DNA from: Actinomycetota bacterium | GTDB taxonomy: Bacteria; Actinomycetota; Thermoleophilia; Gaiellales; Gaiellaceae | Assembly: GCA_013812465.1 (NCBI GenBank) | Contig: JACCTK010000132.1 | Span: 1 to 6,757, forward strand | Direction of reading: 5' to 3' | Length of the DNA stretch: 6,757 bases | Shown: piece by piece, positions 1 through 6,016 of the stretch | Numbering within the stretch: the first letter of the stretch is position 1 | Layout of the letters: the number at the start of each line of letters is the position of its first letter | Translations under genes and position numbers: made by a program | The notes under the pieces: model-generated | Databases searched by the model: none | The model's input: only the letters and a program-made list of their open reading frames with translations | Told to the model about the DNA's origin: nothing

Positions 1-41
1 GGCCCGAAGGTGTCGTTTGAGTATTTCCGCCGCTTCGCCAT
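1..41 (-). CDS. 5' end of an unidentified gene overlapping the proS stop (partial)
   Basis: On the minus strand the proS stop and an ATG share one base (TGATG). The frame then reads MAKRRKYSNDTFGP to the window edge with no stop. Only about 13 codons are visible, so no family can be assigned. The basic N-terminus (KRRK) is compatible with a cytoplasmic or nucleic-acid-binding protein, but that is weak. The TGATG overlap is typical of translational coupling in bacterial operons, so this gene is probably the next member of the dxr-protease-ispG-proS cluster. No strong Shine-Dalgarno sequence is seen in the end of proS. The main doubt is that a 13-codon open frame can arise by chance. Confidence 0.4.
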   Translation of the reverse strand, partial: MAKRRKYSNDTFG

Positions 42-1726
42 CAGTCCCGCAGGACCCATTTCACCACGTCTGAGCTCGAGACGCGCTCGTCGGTGGCCCC
101 GTCGCGCGTGCGAACGTCCACAGCGCGATCGTCGAGGGTCTTCTTCCCGACGATGACTCGAGTGGGACAGCCGATCAGGTCGGCATCCGCGAACTTCTCC
201 CCTGGGCGCTCGTCGCGTTCGTCATATAGCACGTCCACGCCTACCGTCTCGAGCTCCGATGCAACCGTCTCGGCCGCGGCGAGCACCTCGTCGGAGCCGC
301 CGTGCAGCGCGAGGACATGAACGTCGTACGGCGCTATCGACTTCGGCCATACGATCCCGTTCTCGTCGTGGCTCTGCTCGACGACCGCAGCCAGGACGCG
401 CGCGGGACCGACTCCATAGCTACCTCCGATGAGCGACTTCTCCGTCCCGTCTTCGTCCAGGAACGTGGCGTCGAGTGGCTCGGAGTACCGCGTGCCGAAC
501 TTGAAGATGTGGCCGATCTCGATCGCGGTCTCGAAGCGCAGGGCGCCGCCGCACTCGGGGCAGCTGTCCCCGATGCGAGCCTCGCGGATGTCCACGAAGC
601 GCGTCGCGTAGTCGCGCCCCGCCTCGACGCCGAGCAGGTGCCAGCCGTCGCGGTTCGCTCCTGCGACGAACTGGCCCTCGCGAAGCGCCTCGTCGGCGAG
701 CACCTCCACCTCGAGACCGACCGGACCGAGTGAGCCTCCGCTCGCGCCGAACGCACTGCGGATCTCCTCATCGGTCGCGGGCCGGTAGTCGCTGCCGAGC
801 ACGCCGAGCATCTTCGACTCGGACAGACGGTCGTCTCCGCGCACGAGACCGAGCACGAGTCTTTCGTCGTCAGCCCTCGTCACGGGCATCGCCTTCGAGG
901 TCGCGGCGTCGTCGATCCCGAGGAGCTCCGCGAGTGCCTCGATCGTGGTCACCCCAGGAGTTGCGACCTCCTTTGGCGCGTCATGTGCTTCGGGAAAGGT
1001 CGGCGCACGAGGAACGCCCTTCGCGATCTCGAGATCCGCAGCGTAGTCGCCGTTCTCACACGTGACGAGCACGTTCTCACCAGAGCCTGCGGGTGCCAGG
1101 AAGTCGATCGACTCCTTGCCGCCCATCATCCCCGACTCGGCCTGGACAGCCGAGTATTCGAGGCCGCAACGCTCGAACATCCGGTGGTACGCACGCTCGT
1201 TCTTGCGAAAGCTGACGTCGAGACCCTCGTCGTCGCGATCGAACGAATACGCGTCCTTCATGATGAACTCGCGCAGCCGGATGAGCCCGCCGCGAGAGCG
1301 TGGCTCGTCCCGCTCCTTGATCGAGAAGTGATAGAGGAGTTGCGGCAGCTGGCGGTAGCTCGCGAGCTCGCGCGCGTGAAACGTCACCGTCTCCTCGTGA
1401 GTCATCGGCAGCACGTATTCGCGCCCGTTTCGATCCTGGAGACGAAAGATCTCCAGGATGTAGTCGCGGCCCGACTGCTGCCAGAGCTCGTACGGCGTGA
1501 GGACGGGCATGAGCATCTCCTGTCCGCCGATCGCGTCCATCTCCTCGCGGATGATCTGCACGACCTTCTGGTGCACTCGCCAGCCGAGCGGCAGGAACGT
1601 CCAGACTCCGGCGCTGACCTGGCGAATGTAGCCGCCGCGCACGAGCAGCTTGTGCGAGATCGCCTCCGCGTCGGCCGGGGCTTCGCGCAGAGTCGGGATG
1701 AACAGCTGGGACTGCCGCGCGACCAT
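41..1726 (-). CDS. proS: Prolyl-tRNA synthetase (bacterial type, with INS editing domain)
   Basis: Class II aminoacyl-tRNA synthetase, 561 aa, which joins proline to tRNA-Pro in the cytoplasm using ATP. The N-terminus (SQLFIPTLREAPADAE, residues 6-21) is the classic bacterial ProRS opening, which supports the ATG start. The catalytic core shows PMTHEE (107-112), the motif 2 region with RLREFIMKDAYSFD (150-163) and motif 3 GGSYGVGPARVLAAVVEQ (434-451). An insertion of about 160 residues (roughly 225-385) is the INS domain that hydrolyses mischarged Ala-tRNA-Pro. Lys278 and His363 sit where family knowledge places the conserved editing-site Lys and His. CPECG (389-393) precedes EIGHIFKFGTRYS. 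The C-terminal anticodon-binding domain (about 465-561) contains DERPGEKFADADLIGCP. The length is normal for the E. coli-like type. The gene follows ispG by 9 bp and has no good Shine-Dalgarno sequence. A possible leaderless promoter is listed separately. Confidence 0.97.
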   Translation of the reverse strand: MVARQSQLFIPTLREAPADAEAISHKLLVRGGYIRQVSAGVWTFLPLGWRVHQKVVQIIREEMDAIGGQEMLMPVLTPYELWQQSGRDYILEIFRLQDRNGREYVLPMTHEETVTFHARELASYRQLPQLLYHFSIKERDEPRSRGGLIRLREFIMKDAYSFDRDDEGLDVSFRKNERAYHRMFERCGLEYSAVQAESGMMGGKESIDFLAPAGSGENVLVTCENGDYAADLEIAKGVPRAPTFPEAHDAPKEVATPGVTTIEALAELLGIDDAATSKAMPVTRADDERLVLGLVRGDDRLSESKMLGVLGSDYRPATDEEIRSAFGASGGSLGPVGLEVEVLADEALREGQFVAGANRDGWHLLGVEAGRDYATRFVDIREARIGDSCPECGGALRFETAIEIGHIFKFGTRYSEPLDATFLDEDGTEKSLIGGSYGVGPARVLAAVVEQSHDENGIVWPKSIAPYDVHVLALHGGSDEVLAAAETVASELETVGVDVLYDERDERPGEKFADADLIGCPTRVIVGKKTLDDRAVDVRTRDGATDERVSSSDVVKWVLRD

Positions 1727-1738
1727 CGACCTAGGCTA
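1727..1738 (-). promoter_or_regulatory. Putative leaderless -10 element before proS
   Basis: Read on the minus strand, TAGCCT (1733-1738) lies exactly 6 nt (AGGTCG) before the proS ATG. The hexamer contains the ispG stop codon. TANNNT placed 6-7 nt before the first base of a start codon is the usual geometry of leaderless actinobacterial transcripts, and the same spacing recurs before ispG and dxr. No recognisable -35 box lies 16-18 nt further upstream. It could be chance, since proS may simply be read from the upstream operon transcript. Confidence 0.35.
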
Positions 1739-2869
1739 GTCGAGCGGAATCAGTGATGCTTCCGCCATCGCCAGTGCAGCGGGCTTGGCCATCTTGAGGC
1801 GCTTGGGCCGCTTCATCCCGTCTTCGAGCCAGAGGTCGATCTCCCGAAATAGCTCGTCGATCAGCGTCTCCGAGGCGACCTTGCGCAGGACGCGTCCATG
1901 CGCGTAGATGAACCCCACGTCGCGCCCGCCGGCGATCCCGAAATCGGCATCTCCCGCCTCCCCCGGTCCGTTCACCGCGCAGCCCATCACCGCGACCTCG
2001 AACGCCTGCGGATACTCGCGCAGCCGGGCCTCGACGACGTGCGCGAGGTTCTCGACGCCGACGTTGTCACGCCCGCACGAGGGGCACGCGATCATCACGG
2101 GACCGCGCTCGCGCAGGCCGAGCGCCTTCAGGATCTCCCAGGCGACCTCGATCTCCTTCACCGGATCCGCGGTGAGCGAGACGCGAAGCGTGTCCCCGAT
2201 CCCGTCCGCGAGCAGCGAGCCGATCCCGACCGCGCTCTTGATCCCGCCCGCGAACTCAGTGCCGGCCTCGGTCACCCCGAGATGCAGCGGGTAGGGCACC
2301 TTGGCAGCCAGCATCCGATACGCGCGGATCATCGTCGGGACGTGAGTCGCCTTGACCGAGATCTTGAAGTCGCGGTACTCGAGCCGCTCCAAGAGCTCGA
2401 CCTCCTCAAGGGCAGCCGCGACGAGCGCTTCCGCCTGGTCGTGCTGAGCGAGCCTGTGCAGGTGCTTCGGCAATGAGCCGGAGTTCGCTCCGATGCGCAT
2501 CGGAACGCCAGCCGCCTTCGCCGCGCGAACCACCTGCTCGACCTTGTCCGGTCCGCCGATGTTCCCAGGGTTGATGCGGACTGCGGCAACACCAGCATCG
2601 ATCGCCTTCAACGCCAGAGAGGCGTTGAAGTGGATGTCCGCAATGACGGGAATCGGCGACAGGCGCACGATCAGCTGCAGCGCCGCGACGTCCTCGTTCT
2701 TCGGAACGGCGACGCGCACGATCTCGCACCCCGCTGACGCGAGCGCCGCGATCTGCGCGGTCGTAGCCGCGACGTCGTGCGTCTTGGTCAACGTCATCGA
2801 CTGCACGACGACGGGTGCGCCACCGCCGACCGGCACGCTCCCGACGCGGATCTGCACGTCGCTCGCCAT
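1736..2869 (-). CDS. ispG: 4-hydroxy-3-methylbut-2-enyl diphosphate synthase (IspG/GcpE)
   Basis: Iron-sulphur enzyme of the MEP isoprenoid pathway. It reductively converts methylerythritol cyclodiphosphate to HMBPP, the step before IspH. Starting at the ATG at 2867-2869 gives 377 aa, close to the 372 aa of the E. coli enzyme. The frame stays open for 80 more codons upstream, but that stretch is low-complexity Arg/Ala sequence overlapping the protease gene, so it is rejected. The N-terminal TIM-barrel half shows IRVGSVPVGG, VQSMT, ADIHFN (77-82) and RINPGNIG (98-105). The C-terminal half carries the [4Fe-4S] ligands: Cys262 and Cys265 in ACPSCGR, Cys297 in GCAVNGPGE, with Glu304 as the expected fourth ligand. 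This is the compact two-domain bacterial form, without the plant-type middle domain. It begins 23 bp after the protease stop and ends 9 bp before proS. Confidence 0.96.
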   Translation of the reverse strand: MASDVQIRVGSVPVGGGAPVVVQSMTLTKTHDVAATTAQIAALASAGCEIVRVAVPKNEDVAALQLIVRLSPIPVIADIHFNASLALKAIDAGVAAVRINPGNIGGPDKVEQVVRAAKAAGVPMRIGANSGSLPKHLHRLAQHDQAEALVAAALEEVELLERLEYRDFKISVKATHVPTMIRAYRMLAAKVPYPLHLGVTEAGTEFAGGIKSAVGIGSLLADGIGDTLRVSLTADPVKEIEVAWEILKALGLRERGPVMIACPSCGRDNVGVENLAHVVEARLREYPQAFEVAVMGCAVNGPGEAGDADFGIAGGRDVGFIYAHGRVLRKVASETLIDELFREIDLWLEDGMKRPKRLKMAKPAALAMAEASLIPLD

Positions 2870-2881
2870 GGCTAGAGCGTA
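2870..2881 (-). promoter_or_regulatory. Putative leaderless -10 element before ispG
   Basis: On the minus strand TACGCT (2876-2881) is followed by 6 nt (CTAGCC) and then the ispG ATG. No purine-rich Shine-Dalgarno sequence is present in the 23 bp between the protease stop and ispG. A -35 match is weak: TTGTCG occurs only 14 nt upstream, which is short, and CGCTTG lies at 17 nt. The identical spacing before dxr and proS is the main support. If real, ispG can be transcribed separately from the protease gene. Confidence 0.4.
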
Positions 2882-2892
2882 GCCCCGCGGGT

Positions 2893-4101
2893 CTACGACA
2901 AGCGGCCGATGTCGTTCGAGAGCCCGACGAAGAAGAGGAGAAGCACGAGCCCGAGCCCCACGACCGAGACGCGCTCGTAGATCTCGCGCTTGAGGAACCT
3001 TCCGCGGGCGCCCTCGATCAGCGAGAAGAGGATGTGGCCGCCGTCGAGCGGCAGCAGCGGCAGCAGATTCAGGAGCGCCAACGAGAGCGAAATGAGACCC
3101 AGCACCCACAGGTAGTTCTCGGCGCCGCGCTCGACCGCATCCGACGACGCCTGCGTGATGCCGATGGGGCTCGACACGTTCTCGCGCCCCTCCCCGGTCA
3201 CGAGACGCCCGAGGGAGAAGACGATCTCCTTGGAGATGATCCCGGTGACCTCGAACGCGCGCCCAACCGCGTCGACGGCGCCGAGGCCGACCCCCTCGAG
3301 CCCGAACCCCAGCCGATAGACATCTTCGATCGGGCGAGCGGATACGGGGCCGAGAACGATCTCATCCCCGTCTCGCACCACTCTGAGGACAAGCGGGGCG
3401 CCCTCCGAGCCGGAGATGATCTCCGGGATGTCCGAGGCCGTGACCGTCTCGTCGTTGATGGCGATCACGCGGTCTCCCGCCTCGAGCCCCACCTCAGCCG
3501 CCGGTGAGCTCGGCACCACCTCGGCCACGGTTCGAGTCGCCTTCCCGCTCCCGGTCATGAAGAGGAAGGTGAAGAGAACGATCGCGAGCACGATATTCGC
3601 GACGGGGCCCGCGGCGATGGCGACGAGGCGTTTCCACGTCGCTGCCTTCCAATACGCGTCAGGACCGAGACCGTCTCGCAGCTCTCTGAGCCCCTTCTCG
3701 GCCGACGCCGTCGAGGCGGGAGAGAGCTTGCGCGCTTTCAGCTCCCGCTCGAGATCGTCGAGCGTCTCGAGCGATCCCTCGAGGTCGTCGCCCATGAGCG
3801 CGCGCTTGACGCGGTCGACAGGGCCGGCAAGCCCGGGATCCTCCTCGACGGCTCGCTCGAAGCGGCGCTCGGCGTCGTGCGGCACCGGACGGTGCATTCC
3901 GGGGATAGAGACGAAGCCGCCGAGTGGGATCGTGCCGATGCCGTACTCGATGCCTCGCCTCTTCATCTTCACGAGCGCAGGCGGAAAGCCCACGTAGAAC
4001 TTGCGCGGGCGCAATCCCACTGCCAGCGAGGCGAAGAAGTGCCCCGCCTCGTGGATGAGGATCAGGAGGCCGAGACCGAGGATGGAGATCGCGATGCTCA
4101 A
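2893..4101 (-). CDS. rseP: Site-2-type intramembrane zinc metalloprotease (RseP/Rip1 family, M50)
   Basis: Inner-membrane protease that cuts substrates such as anti-sigma factors within the membrane. From the TTG at 4099-4101 it has 402 aa. The first membrane helix (about 2-16) runs into the zinc motif HEAGH (17-21, with Glu18 catalytic). Then come the GTIPLGGFVSIPG loop (56-68), a second hydrophobic helix with AAGPVAN (163-169), a PDZ domain (about 186-258, with SPAAEVGLEAGDRVIAIN), a third helix ending in LLPLLPLDGGH (346-356, Asp353 as the third zinc ligand), and a fourth helix near 378-394. This is the standard four-helix layout. Unusual is a charged stretch (about 72-150) that is some 65 residues longer than in E. 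coli RseP. The frame is open far upstream, but only inside dxr. TTG is chosen because it overlaps the dxr stop (TTGA), has GAGGA 5 nt ahead, and any later start would lose HEAGH. The order dxr-rip1-ispG also occurs in Mycobacterium tuberculosis (Rv2870c-Rv2868c). Confidence 0.93.
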   Translation of the reverse strand: MSIAISILGLGLLILIHEAGHFFASLAVGLRPRKFYVGFPPALVKMKRRGIEYGIGTIPLGGFVSIPGMHRPVPHDAERRFERAVEEDPGLAGPVDRVKRALMGDDLEGSLETLDDLERELKARKLSPASTASAEKGLRELRDGLGPDAYWKAATWKRLVAIAAGPVANIVLAIVLFTFLFMTGSGKATRTVAEVVPSSPAAEVGLEAGDRVIAINDETVTASDIPEIISGSEGAPLVLRVVRDGDEIVLGPVSARPIEDVYRLGFGLEGVGLGAVDAVGRAFEVTGIISKEIVFSLGRLVTGEGRENVSSPIGITQASSDAVERGAENYLWVLGLISLSLALLNLLPLLPLDGGHILFSLIEGARGRFLKREIYERVSVVGLGLVLLLFFVGLSNDIGRLS

Positions 4102-5207
4102 GCGGGTCCTCGTAGGGGCGAGGCTCGCCTCGCCCTCTCCTGAGCAAGACGTCGCGTGTCCGCATCGACCTCGATCAGCTCGGAAAGATCGTTCACAGCG
4201 CCCCCATCGGCACGATCGAGCGCGTCCTCGACAAGCGGCGCGATCTCGAGGAAGCCGATGCGCTCGTCCAGGAACGCGGCGACGGCGACTTCGTTGGCGG
4301 CGTTGAATGCGCACGGATAGGTTCCACCGCGCTCCCCCGCCTCGCGAGCAAGCGGCAGGAGCGGGAAGCGCTCGGGGTCGGGCGGCTCGAACTCCAGCGC
4401 GAGCGGCGTCGTGAGATCGAGGGCGGGCACCTGGGTCGCACGGCGCTCGGGATACGTCAGCGCATAGGAGATCGGCACGCGCATGTCCGGGTAGCCGACG
4501 TGGGCGAGCGCCGCGCCGTCTCGGAACCTGACGAAGCTGTGCACGACAGAGGTCGGGTGCACGACGACTTCGATCTCTTTGTAGGGAAGCTCGAAAAGAT
4601 AGTGCGCCTCGATCAGCTCGAGTCCTTTGTTCGCGAGAGTGGCCGAGTCGATCGTGACTTTCGGCCCCATGGACCAGGTGGGATGCGCGAGAGCCTCCTC
4701 CACGCTCACTGATTCGAGATCCGCGAGCGAATGGTTTCTGAACGGGCCTCCGGAGGCCGTCAGCACGAGCGAGGCGATCGTCCCCGCGTCGCGGCCTTCG
4801 AGGCACTGGAACACCGCGGAGTGCTCGCTGTCGACTGGAAGCAGAAGCCCTCCGCCCCGCTTCCAAGCGGCGACCGCGAGGTCGCCCGCGGCGACGAGGC
4901 TCTCCTTGTTCGCGAGCGCGAGCGTGACGCCGCGTTCGAGCGCCCAGAGCGTGGCGCCGACTCCCGCGAAGCCGACGACCGCGTTCAAGACGAGATCGGG
5001 CTCGGAGGCTTCCAAGATCTCGGTCAGATCGCCGCCGACCTGGACGTGCTCGACGCGATACCGCGCCGCGAGCTCGTCCAGTGGCTGCGAGCCCGAGGTG
5101 AGGGCGACGATCTCGAGATCGGGGTGCGCGTCGACGATCTCGAGCGCCTGCCGCCCAATCGAGCCGGTGGCCCCGAGCAGCGCGATCCGCTTGAGATCGG
5201 TGGCCAC
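4098..5207 (-). CDS. dxr: 1-deoxy-D-xylulose 5-phosphate reductoisomerase (Dxr/IspC)
   Basis: NADPH-dependent enzyme making 2-C-methyl-D-erythritol 4-phosphate, the first committed step of the MEP pathway. From the GTG at 5205-5207 it has 369 aa, somewhat short for a family near 380-400. The N-terminus has the dinucleotide-binding LLGATGSIG (10-18), then NAVVGFAG (75-82) and LANKESLV (98-105). Metal ligands fit Asp126 and Glu128 in PVDSEHS and Glu197 in NKGLELIEA. Substrate-binding parts are ASGGPFR (151-157), HPTWSMGPKVTIDSATLANKG (175-195) and GYPDMRVPISYA (238-249). CAFNAANEVAVAAFL (299-313) belongs to the C-terminal helical domain. The missing residues fall around 48-65, within the NADPH domain. 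The gene opens the minus-strand cluster, diverges from the hydrolase gene, and its stop overlaps the protease start by 4 bp, so the two are probably translated in a coupled way. GTG is chosen because it directly precedes the conserved Rossmann strand. Confidence 0.95.
   Translation of the reverse strand: MATDLKRIALLGATGSIGRQALEIVDAHPDLEIVALTSGSQPLDELAARYRVEHVQVGGDLTEILEASEPDLVLNAVVGFAGVGATLWALERGVTLALANKESLVAAGDLAVAAWKRGGGLLLPVDSEHSAVFQCLEGRDAGTIASLVLTASGGPFRNHSLADLESVSVEEALAHPTWSMGPKVTIDSATLANKGLELIEAHYLFELPYKEIEVVVHPTSVVHSFVRFRDGAALAHVGYPDMRVPISYALTYPERRATQVPALDLTTPLALEFEPPDPERFPLLPLAREAGERGGTYPCAFNAANEVAVAAFLDERIGFLEIAPLVEDALDRADGGAVNDLSELIEVDADTRRLAQERARRASPLRGPA
4107..4111 (-). promoter_or_regulatory. 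Ribosome-binding site that decides the protease TTG start
   Basis: On the minus strand GAGGA is followed by 5 nt (CCCGC) and then TTG, which overlaps the dxr stop as TTGA. This is the clearest Shine-Dalgarno sequence in the window. It supports a non-ATG start and translational coupling with dxr. It contrasts with the SD-less starts of dxr, ispG and proS. Confidence 0.75.
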
Positions 5208-5219
5208 CCGTTAAGGCTA
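5208..5219 (-). promoter_or_regulatory. Putative leaderless -10 element before dxr
   Basis: On the minus strand TAGCCT (5214-5219) is followed by 6 nt (TAACGG) and the GTG of dxr. It is the same hexamer and spacing as before proS. No Shine-Dalgarno sequence precedes GTG, and no clear -35 box is visible. Because the neighbouring gene diverges and only about 47 bp separate the two starts, a promoter for the whole minus-strand cluster must lie here or inside the hydrolase gene, which makes this the most credible of the three candidates. Confidence 0.5.
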
Positions 5220-5243
5220 ACCGTCGCGGTGTTCAGAAGACGC

Positions 5244-5249
5244 TACGCT
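5244..5249 (+). promoter_or_regulatory. Putative -10 element for the alpha/beta hydrolase
   Basis: TACGCT on the plus strand is the same hexamer as before ispG on the other strand. It is followed by 5 nt (CCGCC) and an in-frame ATC codon. A transcript starting 6-7 nt downstream would begin at or beside that codon. No clear -35 box lies 16-18 nt upstream. The upstream part of this promoter would interlock with that of dxr. Confidence 0.4.
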
Positions 5250-5254
5250 CCGCC

Positions 5255-6016
5255 ATCGCGCGCTCGCTGCACCGTTACGGGGATGACGTCAGCCACCTCG
5301 GCGAGCTCTTCCTGCCCGACGGGCAAGGGCCGCACCCGGTCGCCATCGCTATTCACGGCGGCTACTGGAAGGCGCGTTTCGACCGCTCATTGATGACAGA
5401 GGTCTGCGAGGACTTGGCCGACCATGACATCGCAGCGTGGAATCTCGAATACCGGCGGATAGGAAACGGCGGCGGGTGGCCGGAGACCTTCGACGACATC
5501 GCCTCAGGTGTCGATCTTCTGTGCGATCTCGAAGCCTCGCTCGATCTCGAGCGGGTTGGCGCAATCGGGCACAGCGCCGGTGGTCATCTTGCGCTCTGGG
5601 CGGCTGCACGACCGACGTTCTCGCGCGAGGCGCCGGGAGCTGCGCCACGGATCGTTCCTCGCGCCGTCGTGTCGCAGGCCGGTGTCGCCGACCTGCGTCT
5701 CGCCGCCGTCACCTCACCCTCGGACGAGCCCACACTCGCGCTGATGGGCGGATCCCCCGAGGAGCATCCCGAGCGCTATGCGCTTGCCTCGCCCCGTGAG
5801 CGCCTGCCGCTCGGAGTCGAGCAGCTGGTTCTCCACGGCGAAAAGGACGAGACCGTCTCGATGCTCATCTCCGAGTCCTACTGCGCCGCCGCGGACGCGC
5901 TTGGCGATGCCTGCGAGCTGCGAGTTCTGCCGCGTACCGGCCACTTCGAGCACATCGATGCCTCGACGGAGGCGTGGCGAGTCGCGCGTGAGTGGCTCGT
6001 CGAGCGCCTCAGCTGA
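5255..6016 (+). CDS. Alpha/beta hydrolase with HGGYW motif (kynurenine formamidase-like or esterase); start uncertain
   Basis: Serine hydrolase of the alpha/beta fold, predicted cytoplasmic, with no signal peptide seen. Counting the ATC at 5255 as residue 1 gives 253 aa. Visible are HGGYW (34-38, oxyanion-hole motif), the nucleophile elbow GHSAGG (105-110, Ser107), HGEKD (194-198, probable catalytic Asp198) and TGHFEHID (228-235, probable catalytic His230). HGGYW is known from kynurenine formamidases, but many related esterases and S9-like peptidases share it, so the substrate is open. The start is a real problem. Family-like sequence (HRYGDDVSHLGELFLPDG, then the HGG strand) lies upstream of the first standard start in frame, TTG at 5390, which would delete the oxyanion motif. 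Between the stop at 5192 and 5390 there is no ATG, GTG or TTG in frame. The candidates are ATC 5255 (just after a TACGCT box) or CTG 5267. The gene converges on trpA and overlaps it by 8 bp. Confidence 0.82.
   Translation: MARSLHRYGDDVSHLGELFLPDGQGPHPVAIAIHGGYWKARFDRSLMTEVCEDLADHDIAAWNLEYRRIGNGGGWPETFDDIASGVDLLCDLEASLDLERVGAIGHSAGGHLALWAAARPTFSREAPGAAPRIVPRAVVSQAGVADLRLAAVTSPSDEPTLALMGGSPEEHPERYALASPRERLPLGVEQLVLHGEKDETVSMLISESYCAAADALGDACELRVLPRTGHFEHIDASTEAWRVAREWLVERLS
6009..6016. other. Palindrome shared by the convergent stop codons
   Basis: TCAGCTGA is a perfect 8-bp palindrome. Its right end is the TGA of the plus-strand hydrolase, and its left end is the TGA of minus-strand trpA. The two coding regions therefore overlap tail to tail, and no intergenic terminator hairpin or T-run is seen between them. 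Confidence 0.9.

Noticed and set aside
983..1756. Long plus-strand open frame (257 codons) opposite proS
   Set aside because: It lies fully antisense to a certain proS, and its product is Arg/Leu/Glu-rich without any known motif, as expected from GC-rich codon shadowing.
2870..3109. 80-codon N-terminal extension of ispG
   Set aside because: It overlaps the protease C-terminus, has no IspG-like sequence, and the ATG at 2867-2869 gives the normal family length.
2815..3507. Plus-strand open frame (230 codons) opposite ispG and the protease gene
   Set aside because: It is antisense to two well-supported genes, with highly charged low-complexity sequence and no domain signature.
3709..3783. Many CTCGAG sites (19 counted in the window, several clustered near 3740-3783)
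   Set aside because: Leu-Glu encoded as CTC GAG and similar preferred codon pairs explain much of the excess in a GC-rich genome. I see no spacing or flanking pattern that suggests a functional site.
4102..4866. N-terminal extension of the protease frame upstream of 4101
   Set aside because: The frame is open, but reads Arg/Ala-rich nonsense within dxr. The TTG with GAGGA ahead and the TTGA overlap give a normal-length RseP.
4731..5393. Plus-strand open frame running from inside dxr into the hydrolase promoter region, with a GTG at 5229
   Set aside because: It is mostly antisense to dxr. In the 5229-5393 part it reads Ser/Thr/Arg filler, whereas the neighbouring frame carries the hydrolase residues. 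A frameshift joining the two is possible, but not needed to explain the data.
5390..6016. Hydrolase starting at TTG 5390 (208 aa)
   Set aside because: It would remove the first strands and the HGGYW oxyanion motif, which are clearly encoded just upstream in the same frame.
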